Positions 7,899 through 17,030 of a DNA stretch of 64,000 nt are shown one piece after another. Below the pieces are notes generated by a model. The model was given only the letters and a program-made list of their open reading frames with translations. It did no database searches and had not been told where the DNA came from. The DNA is taken from NCBI GenBank assembly GCA_025937835.1, contig JAICQO010000019.1, forward strand, positions 21,052 to 85,051. The letters are read 5' to 3'. The stretch is from Polyangiaceae bacterium. GTDB lineage: Bacteria > Myxococcota_A > Polyangia > Polyangiales > Polyangiaceae. Position 1 is the first letter of the stretch, and each line of letters begins with the position of its first letter. The translations under genes were made by a program, and so were the position numbers.

Positions 7899-9103
7899 GC
7901 ACGAACTTCCAGCGCACGCTCGGCGCGGTCGAGAGCGACGGCCACGGCCGGAGCTTGATCCTGATCTCGAGCCTCTCGCTGCTGCTCGCGGGCGGGGTGT
8001 CGTGGCTATCACTCTCAAGGGTGAATGTGTACGTGACCAGCGACGCGGCGCGCGTCGAGGTCGAAGAGAGCGCTCACCCGGTCCAGGCCACCGTCGGCGG
8101 CAGGGTGGTTCGGGTTTCTGGCGCGCGCCTCGGTGACCGGGTCGAAGCCGGCGCGCCGCTGCTCGAGCTCGACCCAACCCCGCGGCGCATCGAGCTCGGC
8201 CGCGCGCGCGCGGTGTGCGAGGCGCGGCGGCGCTCGATCGAAGCGCAGCACGCAGCGCTCGCCAGCGAGGCCCGGGTGCTCGTGCGCGACGCCCGCGCGG
8301 CCGACGCTGCGCTCGGCGCCGCCCGGGCCCGCCAGCGGGCCGCCGAGAGCCTGGCCAAGGTCGCCGACGAGAGCTCGCGCATCGCGCAGACCCTGCACGA
8401 AAACGCGCTGCTCTCGCAGCACGAGCTCTTGCGCGAGCGCTCCCAGGCCGAGGAGCGCTGGGGCACGGCCAGCTCGCTCGAGTCGGAAGCGGTGTCGATC
8501 GACGCCGAGCGCAAGGTGAAGCTCAACGAGCGAGCTTCGAACATCGACCAGCGCAAGGTCGTGATCGCCGAGCTCGAGGCCGACGTGGCGGAGTGCGAGG
8601 GCGACCAGAAGCGCCTCGAATACGAGATTGGCATGCACACGATCCGCGCGCCCGTGAGCGGCGTGATCGCAGAGCTCGTGCCGCTGACGCCCGGCGCGGA
8701 GCTCGCGAGCGGCGGGCGCGTGGCTGCCGTGGTCCCGAGCGGCGCGCCGCGCGTCGTGGCGGAGCTCGTGCCCGGGCCGAGCGTCGGGCGCGTGCGGCCG
8801 GGGCAGCAGGTGCGCTTCGCGCTCGACGGCTTCCCGTGGCTGCAATACGGCTTCGTCGAGGGCAACGTCGCGCACGTCGGCAGCGAGCCGCGCGGCGGGC
8901 GGATCCGCGTCGAGTGCACGGTGCGCGAGCACCCAGCGGGGCTGTCGCTCGAGCACGGCTTACCCGGGCGGGCCGAGATCATCGTCGAAGAAGTGAGCCC
9001 GTTCACGCTGCTGCTCCGCGCCGCAGGCCAGGCCGCGCTCGACCTCGAACGCGCGGTTCCGAGCGCTGGCGGCGCTCCGAACGCCGCGGGCGCGCCGCGC
9101 TGA
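7895..9103 (+). CDS. HlyD-family periplasmic adaptor of an ABC exporter
   Basis: This 402-residue membrane fusion protein links an inner-membrane ABC exporter to the outer membrane in type I or RiPP secretion. It has one N-terminal transmembrane helix (LILISSLSLLLAGGVSWLSL), a split biotinyl-lipoyl domain (VQATVGGRVVRVSGARLGDRVEAG and later EIGMHTIRAPVSGVIAELVPL), a long Ala/Arg/Glu-rich coiled-coil hairpin at about 95-235, and a beta-barrel domain (VRPGQQVRFALDGFPW). It overlaps the preceding gene by 4 bases and ends 9 bases before the C39-peptidase ABC gene, so it is the matching adaptor for that transporter. Confidence 0.9.
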   Translation: MSTNFQRTLGAVESDGHGRSLILISSLSLLLAGGVSWLSLSRVNVYVTSDAARVEVEESAHPVQATVGGRVVRVSGARLGDRVEAGAPLLELDPTPRRIELGRARAVCEARRRSIEAQHAALASEARVLVRDARAADAALGAARARQRAAESLAKVADESSRIAQTLHENALLSQHELLRERSQAEERWGTASSLESEAVSIDAERKVKLNERASNIDQRKVVIAELEADVAECEGDQKRLEYEIGMHTIRAPVSGVIAELVPLTPGAELASGGRVAAVVPSGAPRVVAELVPGPSVGRVRPGQQVRFALDGFPWLQYGFVEGNVAHVGSEPRGGRIRVECTVREHPAGLSLEHGLPGRAEIIVEEVSPFTLLLRAAGQAALDLERAVPSAGGAPNAAGAPR

Positions 9104-9112
9104 GGCTCGGCC

Positions 9113-11881
9113 ATGGCCCTGTTCTTGCTCGCCGGCCGCCGCTTCTTCGCCCCCGAGATAGTCCAGACCTCGGCCACTGATTGCGGCCCGGCGGCGCTGG
9201 CGTCCGTGCTCGCAGGCCACGGCATCTCGGCCGACTACGCGAGGCTGCGCGAGGCGTGCCAGACCAGCGTCGACGGCACTTCGATCGACACGCTCGAGGA
9301 GATCGCGCAAAAGCTCGGGTTGAACGCCGCGCAGTACATCCAGCGCCCCGAGGATTTACTGCGCGCCGAGGCCAAGAATTTTCCGTCGCTGCTCGTGACC
9401 CGCTTGCCCGAGGGCGGGCTGCACTTCGTCGTGGCCTGGCGGCGCGCGTTCGACTTCATCCAGATCATGGATCCCGGCAGCGGCCGCTCCTGGATCCGGA
9501 AGAGCGCGCTCGAGCGGATGCTGCACGTGCACGAGCAGACGATCGCCGCCGAGGACTGGCACGAGTTCGCCGCGCACGGGCCGTTCGAGAGCGTGCTCCG
9601 CAGGCGCCTCGAAGGCCTGCTCGGCGCGAACGGCGGTCGCGAGCTCGATCGAGCGCTCGAAAGCCGCGACTGGAGCGAGCTCGCGAGCCTCGACTCCGCG
9701 GCGCGGCTATTGGAACGGCTGTCGGCGGCGGGCGTGGTGCGCGGCCGCCCCCGGCTGTCGCGCGCCTTCGAACGGCTGCGGGCACAAGCGCGGCTCGAAG
9801 CCGGAACCGGGCCGGAGACGATACCGGACCGCAGCTGGTCGGTCCGGCCGCGCGGCAGCCCGTCGGAACTCTCCTGGACGGGCGCGGTCGCGCTGCGTTT
9901 GCTCGGCAAGCGTGAGGCCGCGCCCGAGACCAGCCTCGAGCCTGAGCTCCGCGCCAGCGTCACCGGCGTGGCTCGCTCACCGCTCGCGACGCTGCTCGCC
10001 CTGCTGCCGAGCGGGCGCGTCACGGTCGCGCTGCTGCTCGGGCTCTCGGCGCTGATCGCCGTGTTCGGCGTGGTGGCTCAGGGCCTCGCCGTGCGCGCGC
10101 TGCTCAGCATCGATCAGGTGCTGTTGCTGTCGCGCCAGCGCTTGCTCGGCCTCGGTCTGTACGCGGGCCTCCTGGCGCTGCTCTTGGCGGCGGATCTCGT
10201 CACGCAGGGCTTCCTGTTGCGCGCGGGGCGGCGGCTCGAGGCGCGGCTCTGGGCGGCGATCCTCGAGAAGGTCCCGAAGCTGCCCGAGCGCTATTTCAAG
10301 AGCCGGCTGCTCACGGACCTGGCCGACCGCGCGCAGAGCGTGCAGCACCTGCGGCGTCTGCCGGGCTTCGTCTATCAGGCGCTGCGACTCACGCTCGATC
10401 TGGCGCTGACGGTCGTGGTCTTGGCGCTCGCGGATCGCGAGAGCTTGCCGCTGGCGGGCGCGGCGTTCGTGCTCACGCTGTTCTTGCCGCTCGTGTTCGG
10501 GCCGCTGGTTTCGGAGCGCGATCTGCGCCTGCGCACGCACCAGGTGGCGCTGTCGCGGTTCCTGTTCGACGCCCTGCTCGGAGCCATGCCCGCGCGCTCG
10601 CACCGCGCCGAGCGCGCGCTCAAGCGTGAACAGGAGGGCGTGCTCGTCGAGTGGGCGCGCTCCGCTCGCTCCGCGGTGCAGGTTTCGGTCGCGCTCGGCG
10701 CCGTGCAAGCGCTGTCGAACGCGGGCTTTCTGATCTTGCTGTTGTTCGGCTACGTCGAGCGCCACGGCGCGCTCGGCGGCGGGCTCCTGGTGGTGCTCTA
10801 CTGGGGTGGGCGCTTGCCGCTGCTCGGGCAAGAGCTGGTCGGCCTGCTCCGCGAGTACCCCGTGCTCCAGAACGTCGCCGCGCGCCTGGTCGAGCCCTTG
10901 AACGCGCCCGAGGAGACGCCCGAGTCTCGGCACGCTCGGATCACGCTCATCCCGAGCGACCAAACACATGAAATTCCGGCGAGGCCGGCGCGGCCTGCCC
11001 CGGGCAAAGATCAGTCGCGAGACGCTCCTGGCTCCGAAACACGAAAACGGGGAGCCCGCATCCAACTCGAGGACGTCTCGGTGCGCGTCTCGGGCAAGAC
11101 CTTGCTCGAGGACATCAAGCTCGAGATCCCGGGCGGCTCTCACGTCGCCGTCGTCGGCCGCTCGGGCGCCGGCAAGTCTACGCTGCTCGGCCTGTTGCTC
11201 GGCTTTCACCAGCACGACGGCGGCCGCCTGCGCATCGACGGCGAAGCGCTGACCCCGGCGGCGCTCGAGCGGCTGCGGCCGGACGTCGCCTGGGTCGATC
11301 CCGCGGTCCAGCTCTGGAATCGCTCGCTGATCGAGAACGTGCGCTACGGCAGCGTGCGCGAGCCGTCCGCGGCGCGCACCGGCCAGGTGATCGCCGACGC
11401 CGCGCTGATCGACGCCCTCGAGCGCCTGCCGGAGGGCATGCAGACCGACCTCGGCGAGGGCGGGCGCTTGCTGTCGGGCGGCGAGGGCCAGCGCGTGCGC
11501 CACGCGCGCGCGCTGTTGCGCCCGAACGCGCGGCTCGTGCTGCTCGACGAGCCGTTTCGCGGCCTCGAGCGCGGGCTGCGCTCGTCGCTGCTTTCGCGCG
11601 CGCGGAGCGTCTGGTCGCGCGCCAGCCTTTTGTGCGTGACCCACGACATCGCCGAGACCGCGGATTTCGACCGAGTGCTCGTGCTCGAGGACGGCCGCAT
11701 CGCCGAAGACGGTCGGCCGCAGGCGCTGCTCGCCGATCCGAGCTCGCTCTACGCGCGGCTCTTCCAGGCCGAGCGCGCGACGCTGGAAACGCTCGCCACC
11801 TCCGAGCGCTGGAGGCGCCTCGAATTTTCCGAAGGCCGTCTGGTTCCCAAGGACCCGCCACGCCGAGAAGAGCCGAAATGA
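9113..11881 (+). CDS. Peptidase C39-containing ABC exporter for a double-Gly leader peptide
   Basis: A 922-residue peptidase-containing ATP-binding transporter (PCAT/LanT-like) that should cleave a leader after a Gly-Gly-type motif while exporting the mature peptide. The N-terminal C39 domain is complete: Gln18, Cys24 (TSATDCGPAAL), His104 (GGLHFVVAW) and Asp120 (IMDPGSGRSW). A transmembrane domain follows at about 290-570. The ATPase has Walker A VVGRSGAGKST (about 679-689), the signature LLSGGEGQRVRHARA, Walker B LVLLDEP and H-loop VTHDIAET. An insertion of about 150 residues separates the peptidase from the first helix, and a low-homology linker precedes the ATPase. It is coupled to the next ABC gene by a 4-base overlap. 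Its likely substrates are the two RGG-leader peptides about 5 kb downstream. Confidence 0.92.
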   Translation: MALFLLAGRRFFAPEIVQTSATDCGPAALASVLAGHGISADYARLREACQTSVDGTSIDTLEEIAQKLGLNAAQYIQRPEDLLRAEAKNFPSLLVTRLPEGGLHFVVAWRRAFDFIQIMDPGSGRSWIRKSALERMLHVHEQTIAAEDWHEFAAHGPFESVLRRRLEGLLGANGGRELDRALESRDWSELASLDSAARLLERLSAAGVVRGRPRLSRAFERLRAQARLEAGTGPETIPDRSWSVRPRGSPSELSWTGAVALRLLGKREAAPETSLEPELRASVTGVARSPLATLLALLPSGRVTVALLLGLSALIAVFGVVAQGLAVRALLSIDQVLLLSRQRLLGLGLYAGLLALLLAADLVTQGFLLRAGRRLEARLWAAILEKVPKLPERYFKSRLLTDLADRAQSVQHLRRLPGFVYQALRLTLDLALTVVVLALADRESLPLAGAAFVLTLFLPLVFGPLVSERDLRLRTHQVALSRFLFDALLGAMPARSHRAERALKREQEGVLVEWARSARSAVQVSVALGAVQALSNAGFLILLLFGYVERHGALGGGLLVVLYWGGRLPLLGQELVGLLREYPVLQNVAARLVEPLNAPEETPESRHARITLIPSDQTHEIPARPARPAPGKDQSRDAPGSETRKRGARIQLEDVSVRVSGKTLLEDIKLEIPGGSHVAVVGRSGAGKSTLLGLLLGFHQHDGGRLRIDGEALTPAALERLRPDVAWVDPAVQLWNRSLIENVRYGSVREPSAARTGQVIADAALIDALERLPEGMQTDLGEGGRLLSGGEGQRVRHARALLRPNARLVLLDEPFRGLERGLRSSLLSRARSVWSRASLLCVTHDIAETADFDRVLVLEDGRIAEDGRPQALLADPSSLYARLFQAERATLETLATSERWRRLEFSEGRLVPKDPPRREEPK

Positions 11882-13992
11882 GCGAGCTCGGTCTCGACCC
11901 AATCACCTTTTTGCCGAAGCAGCTCGGGGATGTGGTCGGCGTGCTGGCGCGCCGCTTCGGCAAGTCCGGGATGCAGGTGCCGCGGCCGCCCATCGACCTG
12001 TTGCTCCCGAGCGCGGTCCAGCGCTGGATGGAAGGCGCCGCCACGGCCGTGGGTCTCGAGGCGGAGCCGATCGGGATCCCGCTCGCCGAGCTCGAGACGG
12101 TGCTGCGGCGCGCCGAGTGCCTGCTCATCCCGCGCGGGCGCGGATTTCTGGTGTTGCTCGCGGGCGGCGCCGCACGGGTCACGCTGCTCGGACCAGACTT
12201 CGCTCCACGGCGGGTCGGACGGCGTGCGCTCGCTCGTGCCCTGCGCCTCGAGCGCGCAAGCACGCTGTTCGGTGACGGCCCGCTCGGTTCGCTCTCGGAG
12301 CTGCTCGAGATCCGCGCGGGCGACACGAAGACGCTCGAACGCGCGCTCTCGGAGCTCGCCGCGGACGCGGAGCTCGGCCCGTGCTGGTTGTTCCGTACCG
12401 CGGCGGGGGAGCCGTATTCGCGGCAGCTGCGGCGAGCGCGCGTGCCGGGCGCGCTCGGGCTCGCGCTCGGGCTCGGGCTCTTGCAAGCGGCGCTCGGGGC
12501 GGGCTCGTGGCTGGTCTTCGGCTCGGAGGCGCTGCACGGCCGGCTCGACTCCGGGAGGCTCTACGCCTGGGCGCTCGTGCAGCTGCTCGTGATCCCGTTC
12601 CAGCTCGGCTCGAGCTGGTTGCTCGGCGAGGTCGCGCAGCGCATCGGGCTGTCGTTCAAGCGCCGCTTGTTCGACGGCGCGCTGCGCATGCCGCTCGACC
12701 TCACGCGGCGCGACGGCGTGGGCGGCTTGCTCGGCCGCGTCAACGAGGCGGCCGCCGTCGAGGCGCTATGCGTCGCGGGCGGGCTCGGGGCGCTGGGCGT
12801 CGCCGCGGATTGGCTGATGGCGATCGTGCTCCTGTCCCGGACCAGCTATCCGGCGGCGAGCATCGCGGTCTTCCTGCTCTTGACGCTGGTGCTCGGCGTC
12901 ACGTGCTTCGATCTGATGCGCCTGCAACGCCGCTGGATGTTCGAGCGCATCCGCTTGACCGGCGGCTTCGTGGAGCGGCTGATGGGCTACCGCACCCGGC
13001 TGGTTCAAGAGCCGCGCGCGCGCTTTCACGACGCCGAGGATCGCGAGCTCGAAGCCTATTTCGCGAGCTCGCGCAAGCTCGACCGGCGGCGCGTCGCTTA
13101 CGGCGCGCTGCCGCGGCTGTTGCCGATCGCGGGCATCGTGCTGCTGGTGCCGCTGTCGGTGGGGCCTGCGTCCGGCGGGCTCGGCGCGCTCGTGCTCACG
13201 CTGGTGGCGATCATGACCGGCGCCTCGGCGCTGTCGCGGCTCTGGGACCTGCTCGGGCTGTCCGTGTCGGCGACGCTCGCCTGGCGTTCGGCGTCGGCGC
13301 TGTTCCGCGCGTCGCAGCTCGACCCTCCCACGCCGCACCTGTATTTCCAGGACACGGTCGCGCAAACCCGGGCGTTCGGCGACGTGCTGCTCGAGGCGCG
13401 CGAGCTCAGCTTCCGCTACCCGAACCGGCCGCGACCGGCGCTCGCGGGTGTGAACCTGCGGCTCGAGCGCGGCGACCGCGTGCTGATCCAGGGGCCTTCC
13501 GGCCGCGGCAAATCGACGCTGCTCGCGATTCTGTCCGGGCTGCGCGCGCCCGAATCGGGGCTGCTCCTGGTGCGCGGGCTCGATCGCCACGTGCTCACGC
13601 CCGGGCAGTGGCAAGCGACCGTCGCCGCCGTGCCGCAGTTCCACGAAAATCACGTGTTCACGAACAGCCTGGCCTTCAACCTGCTGATGGGCAGGAGCTG
13701 GCCGCCGAGCGCTCAAGATCTCGAGGAAGCGCGCCTCGTCTGCGAAGAGCTCGGCCTCGGTCCGTTGCTAGCGCGCATGCCGGGCGGCCTCTTCGAGCCC
13801 GTCGGCGAGACCGGCTGGCAACTCTCGCACGGCGAGCGCAGCCGCGTGTTCATCGCTCGCGCCTTACTGCAACGCGCCGAGCTCACGGTCCTGGACGAGA
13901 GCTTCGGCTCGCTGGATCCGGAGACGTTGCAACAGGTGATCCCGTGCGTGGGGCGAAGGGCCGGAACTCTGGTCGTGTTCGCGCATTTGTAG
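11878..13992 (+). CDS. Second ABC transporter (fused membrane and ATPase domains), no peptidase domain
   Basis: This is a 704-residue half-size ABC transporter. About 170 N-terminal residues look like a degenerate peptidase-type or cupin-like accessory domain without a recognisable C39 Cys/His pair. A membrane domain (about 185-480) follows, then an ATPase with Walker A IQGPSGRGKST (about 538-548), signature LSHGERSRV (His instead of the second Gly), Walker B LTVLDESFGSLD and a C-terminal H-loop VVFAHL. The protein ends right after the H-loop, shorter than usual. It starts with ATG overlapping the stop of the C39 exporter. A tandem pair of ABC proteins with HlyD resembles NHLM-type and related RiPP export systems; heterodimer formation or self-immunity are possible roles. 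Confidence 0.88.
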   Translation: MSELGLDPITFLPKQLGDVVGVLARRFGKSGMQVPRPPIDLLLPSAVQRWMEGAATAVGLEAEPIGIPLAELETVLRRAECLLIPRGRGFLVLLAGGAARVTLLGPDFAPRRVGRRALARALRLERASTLFGDGPLGSLSELLEIRAGDTKTLERALSELAADAELGPCWLFRTAAGEPYSRQLRRARVPGALGLALGLGLLQAALGAGSWLVFGSEALHGRLDSGRLYAWALVQLLVIPFQLGSSWLLGEVAQRIGLSFKRRLFDGALRMPLDLTRRDGVGGLLGRVNEAAAVEALCVAGGLGALGVAADWLMAIVLLSRTSYPAASIAVFLLLTLVLGVTCFDLMRLQRRWMFERIRLTGGFVERLMGYRTRLVQEPRARFHDAEDRELEAYFASSRKLDRRRVAYGALPRLLPIAGIVLLVPLSVGPASGGLGALVLTLVAIMTGASALSRLWDLLGLSVSATLAWRSASALFRASQLDPPTPHLYFQDTVAQTRAFGDVLLEARELSFRYPNRPRPALAGVNLRLERGDRVLIQGPSGRGKSTLLAILSGLRAPESGLLLVRGLDRHVLTPGQWQATVAAVPQFHENHVFTNSLAFNLLMGRSWPPSAQDLEEARLVCEELGLGPLLARMPGGLFEPVGETGWQLSHGERSRVFIARALLQRAELTVLDESFGSLDPETLQQVIPCVGRRAGTLVVFAHL

Positions 13993-14048
13993 AGAGCGGA
14001 GGCAACCCACCTACACCTTCAGCCTGCGAGCGATTGCTCCGGGCTCGG

Positions 14049-14121
14049 TACTCCCGGGAGGACTTGAACCTCCATTCCCAGGCTGAAAGGCCCGGTGTCC
14101 TGACCCTTAGACGACGAGAGC
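14049..14121 (-). tRNA. tRNA-Glu-like gene (anticodon TTC) with an 8-base anticodon loop
   Basis: Read on the minus strand, 73 bases fold as a tRNA. The acceptor stem has seven pairs (GCTCTCG with CGGGAGT, two wobbles), the T arm is perfect (GGAGG TTCAAGT CCTCC), and the D arm follows the Glu pattern GTCT...AGGAC. The anticodon arm is CCGGG/CCTGG with CTTTCA in the loop, as in tRNA-Glu(UUC). The loop has 8 bases rather than 7 unless C14090-G14083 close a sixth pair leaving 6. No CCA is encoded. It lies antisense between the second ABC gene and the second kinase gene. It could be functional, a variant, or a decaying copy. Confidence 0.7.
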
Positions 14122-14233
14122 ACGCCGATGATGCCCGCGCCGAAGCGCAAGTCAAATCGGTAGATTCGGCGGCTCGTTCTCCGCGACCGGTCTTGGGTTC
14201 CAGCGGCGGTCGGAGCTAAGCTACCCGCCGACC

Positions 14234-15853
14234 TTGGGCGACGACACTCTGGTCCCCGGCCGAGTCATCTCGGGACGCTTCCGCTTGCAGCACATGCTCG
14301 GCCGCGGCGGCATGGGCAGCGTTTGGGAGGCGTACCACCTCGCGCTCGAGACCGAGATCGCGATCAAGTTCCTCGATCCGCAGCTCTCGAGCCGGACGGA
14401 CATCCGCTCACGCTTCGCGCAGGAAGCCACGGCGGCGGCGAGGATCAAGAGCTCGCACGTGGTCGGCATCCTCGACTACGGGTTCACGGAAGACGGCCGC
14501 GGCTTCATCGCGATGGAGCTCTTGAAGGGCGAGGACCTCGCGCAGCGCATCGATCGGCTGGGCGGACTGACGCCGCCGGAAGCCGCCGAGATCGTCACGC
14601 AAGCCTGCCGCGGCCTCACCAAGGCGCACCAGATCGGCATCGTCCACCGCGATCTCAAGCCCGAGAACCTGTTCGTGGTCGAGGACGACGACGGCGTGCT
14701 CGTGAAGATCCTCGACTTCGGCATCGCCAAGGCCGTCGGCCTGAGCAGCGGCTCCGCGCACAAGACCGACACGGGGCAAATCCTCGGGACTCCGTTGTAC
14801 ATGAGCCCCGAGCAGGCGCTCGGACGCTCGATCGACTCGCGCTCGGACCTGTACTCGCTGACGGTGGTCGCGTACCGGGCCCTCGCCGGCCGCCCGCCGT
14901 TCGTGTGCGAGGCCGTCGGAGAGCTGATCGTGGCGGTCAGCACGCTGGTCGCGCCGCCGCCCTCGACCTTCAACCCCACGCTCCCGGCGTCGCTCGACGC
15001 CTGGTTTGCGGGGATGATGTCGAAGGATCCGAACGCGCGCTCGTGCCAGACCGCGCGGGAGCTGGCCGAGTCGTTCGAGGCGGCCTGCCGGAGCTCACCC
15101 GCCTCCGCTGCCCGCGCCTCGAGCAGCAACCCGCGCGTGCTCGCGAACGCCTACACGCCCACGGTCCCCGAGACGCCGAGCGAGGGGATTTCTTCGCCCG
15201 GTGTCCACCGCACCGAGGCCGGCGTGACCGCGGGTGTGGCGCCCACCACGCCCGTCGGCGAGCTCACCGATCGCACGACTCTGCCGAGCCAACGCCCGCG
15301 CCCGCACAAGCGACTCGGCACGGGTGTGGTGCTGCTCGGCGTCGCCGCTGCGGTCGCGATCAGCGCGCGCGGTTTGCTGCGCCCGGGTCCCGAGCCCGAA
15401 GCTGCCGAGCCGCTGCGCAGCGTCGTCGCTCCCGCTCCCGTCCCCGACGTCGTGCTGCAGCTCTCGGCTTCGCCCGCGAACGCGAGGCTCTGGCTCGACG
15501 GCAAGCCCGTGCCCAACCCGCACCTGGAGAAGCGCGCGCCGAACCCGGCGTCGCACGAGCTGCGGGCCGAGGCGCCGGGCCACGCGCCCGCACGCCAGAC
15601 GTTCACGCTCGACCGGGACCAGCGCGTCGACCTGCGGCTCGAGCCCCTGCCGGCTCCCGCACGAACGGCCTCCGCCGCGCCGGCGACCCCGACGCCGAAA
15701 GCGCCTCGCGCCGTGGCCGTGCCCGTGCCCGCTCCTCCGCGCTCCGCCGCCCCACCGCCCTCCGCCGCAACGCCGGCACCGCCACCCGCGCCGCCCCCGA
15801 GCGAGCCCGCCAAATCCCCCTTCAAAATCGATCGCTCCGACCCATGGAAATGA
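14234..15853 (+). CDS. Transmembrane Ser/Thr protein kinase (Hanks type)
   Basis: A 539-residue kinase. The catalytic domain (about residues 12-280) has the Gly loop LGRGGMGSVW, the ATP lysine in IAIKFLD, IVHRDLKPENL, LDFGIAKAV and LYMSPEQALG, so it should be active. A single membrane helix (TGVVLLGVAAAVAISARGLL, about 362-382) is followed by a short PEGA-like beta unit (ARLWLDGKPVPN...HELRAEAPGHA) and a Pro/Ala-rich tail. TTG 14234 is the start; GGAG is too far upstream to support it well. The stop overlaps the ATG of a TPR/PEGA secreted protein. Related to the kinase at 2166-3560 in the same window. It may supply phosphothreonine signals to the FHA regulator at 5674, but that is a guess. 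Confidence 0.9.
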   Translation: MGDDTLVPGRVISGRFRLQHMLGRGGMGSVWEAYHLALETEIAIKFLDPQLSSRTDIRSRFAQEATAAARIKSSHVVGILDYGFTEDGRGFIAMELLKGEDLAQRIDRLGGLTPPEAAEIVTQACRGLTKAHQIGIVHRDLKPENLFVVEDDDGVLVKILDFGIAKAVGLSSGSAHKTDTGQILGTPLYMSPEQALGRSIDSRSDLYSLTVVAYRALAGRPPFVCEAVGELIVAVSTLVAPPPSTFNPTLPASLDAWFAGMMSKDPNARSCQTARELAESFEAACRSSPASAARASSSNPRVLANAYTPTVPETPSEGISSPGVHRTEAGVTAGVAPTTPVGELTDRTTLPSQRPRPHKRLGTGVVLLGVAAAVAISARGLLRPGPEPEAAEPLRSVVAPAPVPDVVLQLSASPANARLWLDGKPVPNPHLEKRAPNPASHELRAEAPGHAPARQTFTLDRDQRVDLRLEPLPAPARTASAAPATPTPKAPRAVAVPVPAPPRSAAPPPSAATPAPPPAPPPSEPAKSPFKIDRSDPWK

Positions 15854-16860
15854 CCTCCCGAGCGCTCGCCCTGGCCTTTCTGTTCGGCTCTGTCCCCGCG
15901 CTCGCCGCCGAGACGCCGCCGAGCGCGTCCGCTCCTGGCGAGTCGCCTGAATCGCCCGAATCGCCTCCTGCGAGCTCGGAGTCGGGCCCGGACATTTCCT
16001 CGCAGCTCCGAGAAGCGTCCGAGCGCTACCAGCGCGCGCTCAAGAGCTACGACGACGGCAACTTCGACGCCGCCCTCGTCGAGTTCCGACGCGCCTACGA
16101 GCTCGCCCCCACCTTCCGCATTCTCTACAACCTCGGCGTCGTCAGCCTGGAGCTCCGCGACTACGCGAGCGCGCTCGGCTACTTCGAGCGCTACCTGGTC
16201 GACGGTGCCGCGTCGATCTCCGCCGAGCAGCGCGCGGAGGTGGAAAAGAAGATCCGCGACCTGTCGACGCACGTCGCGCACGTCACGGTCGTGGTCGATC
16301 TGCCCGGCGCCGAGATCGCCGTCGACGACCGCCCGGTGGGCGCCTCGCCGCTCGCGGCGCCGCTGCGCATCAACGCCGGCACGCGCAAGATCTCGGCGCG
16401 CGCCAGCGGGCGGGTGCCGGATGTGCGCGTGATCGAGCTCGCTGGCGGCGACTCCTCGCGCGTCGAGCTCAACCTGACGAACCCCCGCACCCCCGTGGCG
16501 GTGCTGCCGCCGCCGAGCGCCGAGCCGCCCTCTCGCCCCATCCCCTGGCTGGCCTGGGGCGGCACCGCGGTCCTGACCGGAGCCGCGGTGCTCGTCGGGC
16601 TGCAAGCCGTCGCGGCCGACCGCGACTACGACGACGCGCTCGACACCCCGGGTACGTCCCGGGAGCGCCTCGACGACGCCGACGCCAAGGCCACGCGCCT
16701 GAGCGTCGCCGCGGACGTGCTTGGCGTCGGGGCGCTCGCGCTCGGCGGCTACGCTCTCTATCTGACACTGCGCCCTGCCGAGTCGGCTTCCCCCGCCGCA
16801 GCGCTCGAGCTGGGGCTGGACCTGGGACCGCGGGGCGCGCGCCTCCGCGGCTCGTTCTGA
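15850..16860 (+). CDS. Exported TPR/PEGA-domain protein paired with a kinase
   Basis: A 336-residue protein with a signal peptide (ALALAFLFGSVPALAAE), a Ser/Pro/Glu-rich spacer and TPR repeats at about 55-130 (YDDGNFDAALVEFRRAYELA, then LRDYASALGYFERYLVD). A PEGA domain follows at about 148-205 (VVVDLPGAEIAVDDRPVGAS, INAGTRKISARASGR), and then two C-terminal membrane helices (WGGTAVLTGAAVLVGLQAVA and ADVLGVGALALGGYALYL). ATG 15850 overlaps the kinase stop as ATGA; ATG 15844 is an alternative. The gene seems translationally coupled to the kinase and is probably an envelope partner or sensor. Confidence 0.82.
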   Translation: MTSRALALAFLFGSVPALAAETPPSASAPGESPESPESPPASSESGPDISSQLREASERYQRALKSYDDGNFDAALVEFRRAYELAPTFRILYNLGVVSLELRDYASALGYFERYLVDGAASISAEQRAEVEKKIRDLSTHVAHVTVVVDLPGAEIAVDDRPVGASPLAAPLRINAGTRKISARASGRVPDVRVIELAGGDSSRVELNLTNPRTPVAVLPPPSAEPPSRPIPWLAWGGTAVLTGAAVLVGLQAVAADRDYDDALDTPGTSRERLDDADAKATRLSVAADVLGVGALALGGYALYLTLRPAESASPAAALELGLDLGPRGARLRGSF

Positions 16861-16862
16861 GC

Positions 16863-16896
16863 GCGCGAGCCCTCGAAGGGCCGGCCCTTGTCGCGC
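16863..16896 (+). terminator. Nested inverted repeat after the kinase/TPR pair
   Basis: Immediately after the stop at 16860, GCGCGA (16863-16868) can pair with TCGCGC (16891-16896) around the perfect palindrome AAGGGCCGGCCCTT (16876-16889). No T-run follows, so it is not a textbook intrinsic terminator, but it could stop or insulate transcription before the precursor genes. Confidence 0.4.
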
Positions 16897-17030
16897 CGCC
16901 GTGGACCGTCTATGACCGTCGGAGTGTCGGGGGAAGGATCGACGAGCATCCGGGACGGCGCACACACAGGTTTGGCTCGTGTCCCCGCGGCCGCGTGACA
17001 GCGCGTTCGCTTCGCCGAAAAGGAAAGCCG

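Noticed and set aside
7088..9180. Long Arg-rich open frames across the AKR-like and HlyD genes.
   Set aside because: They are +1/+2 shadow frames of genes with recognisable domains; the products are Arg/Ala-rich without motifs.
14323..15849. Upstream extension of the TPR/PEGA reading frame over the kinase gene.
   Set aside because: This part is the shadow of the kinase; the signal peptide begins at 15850.
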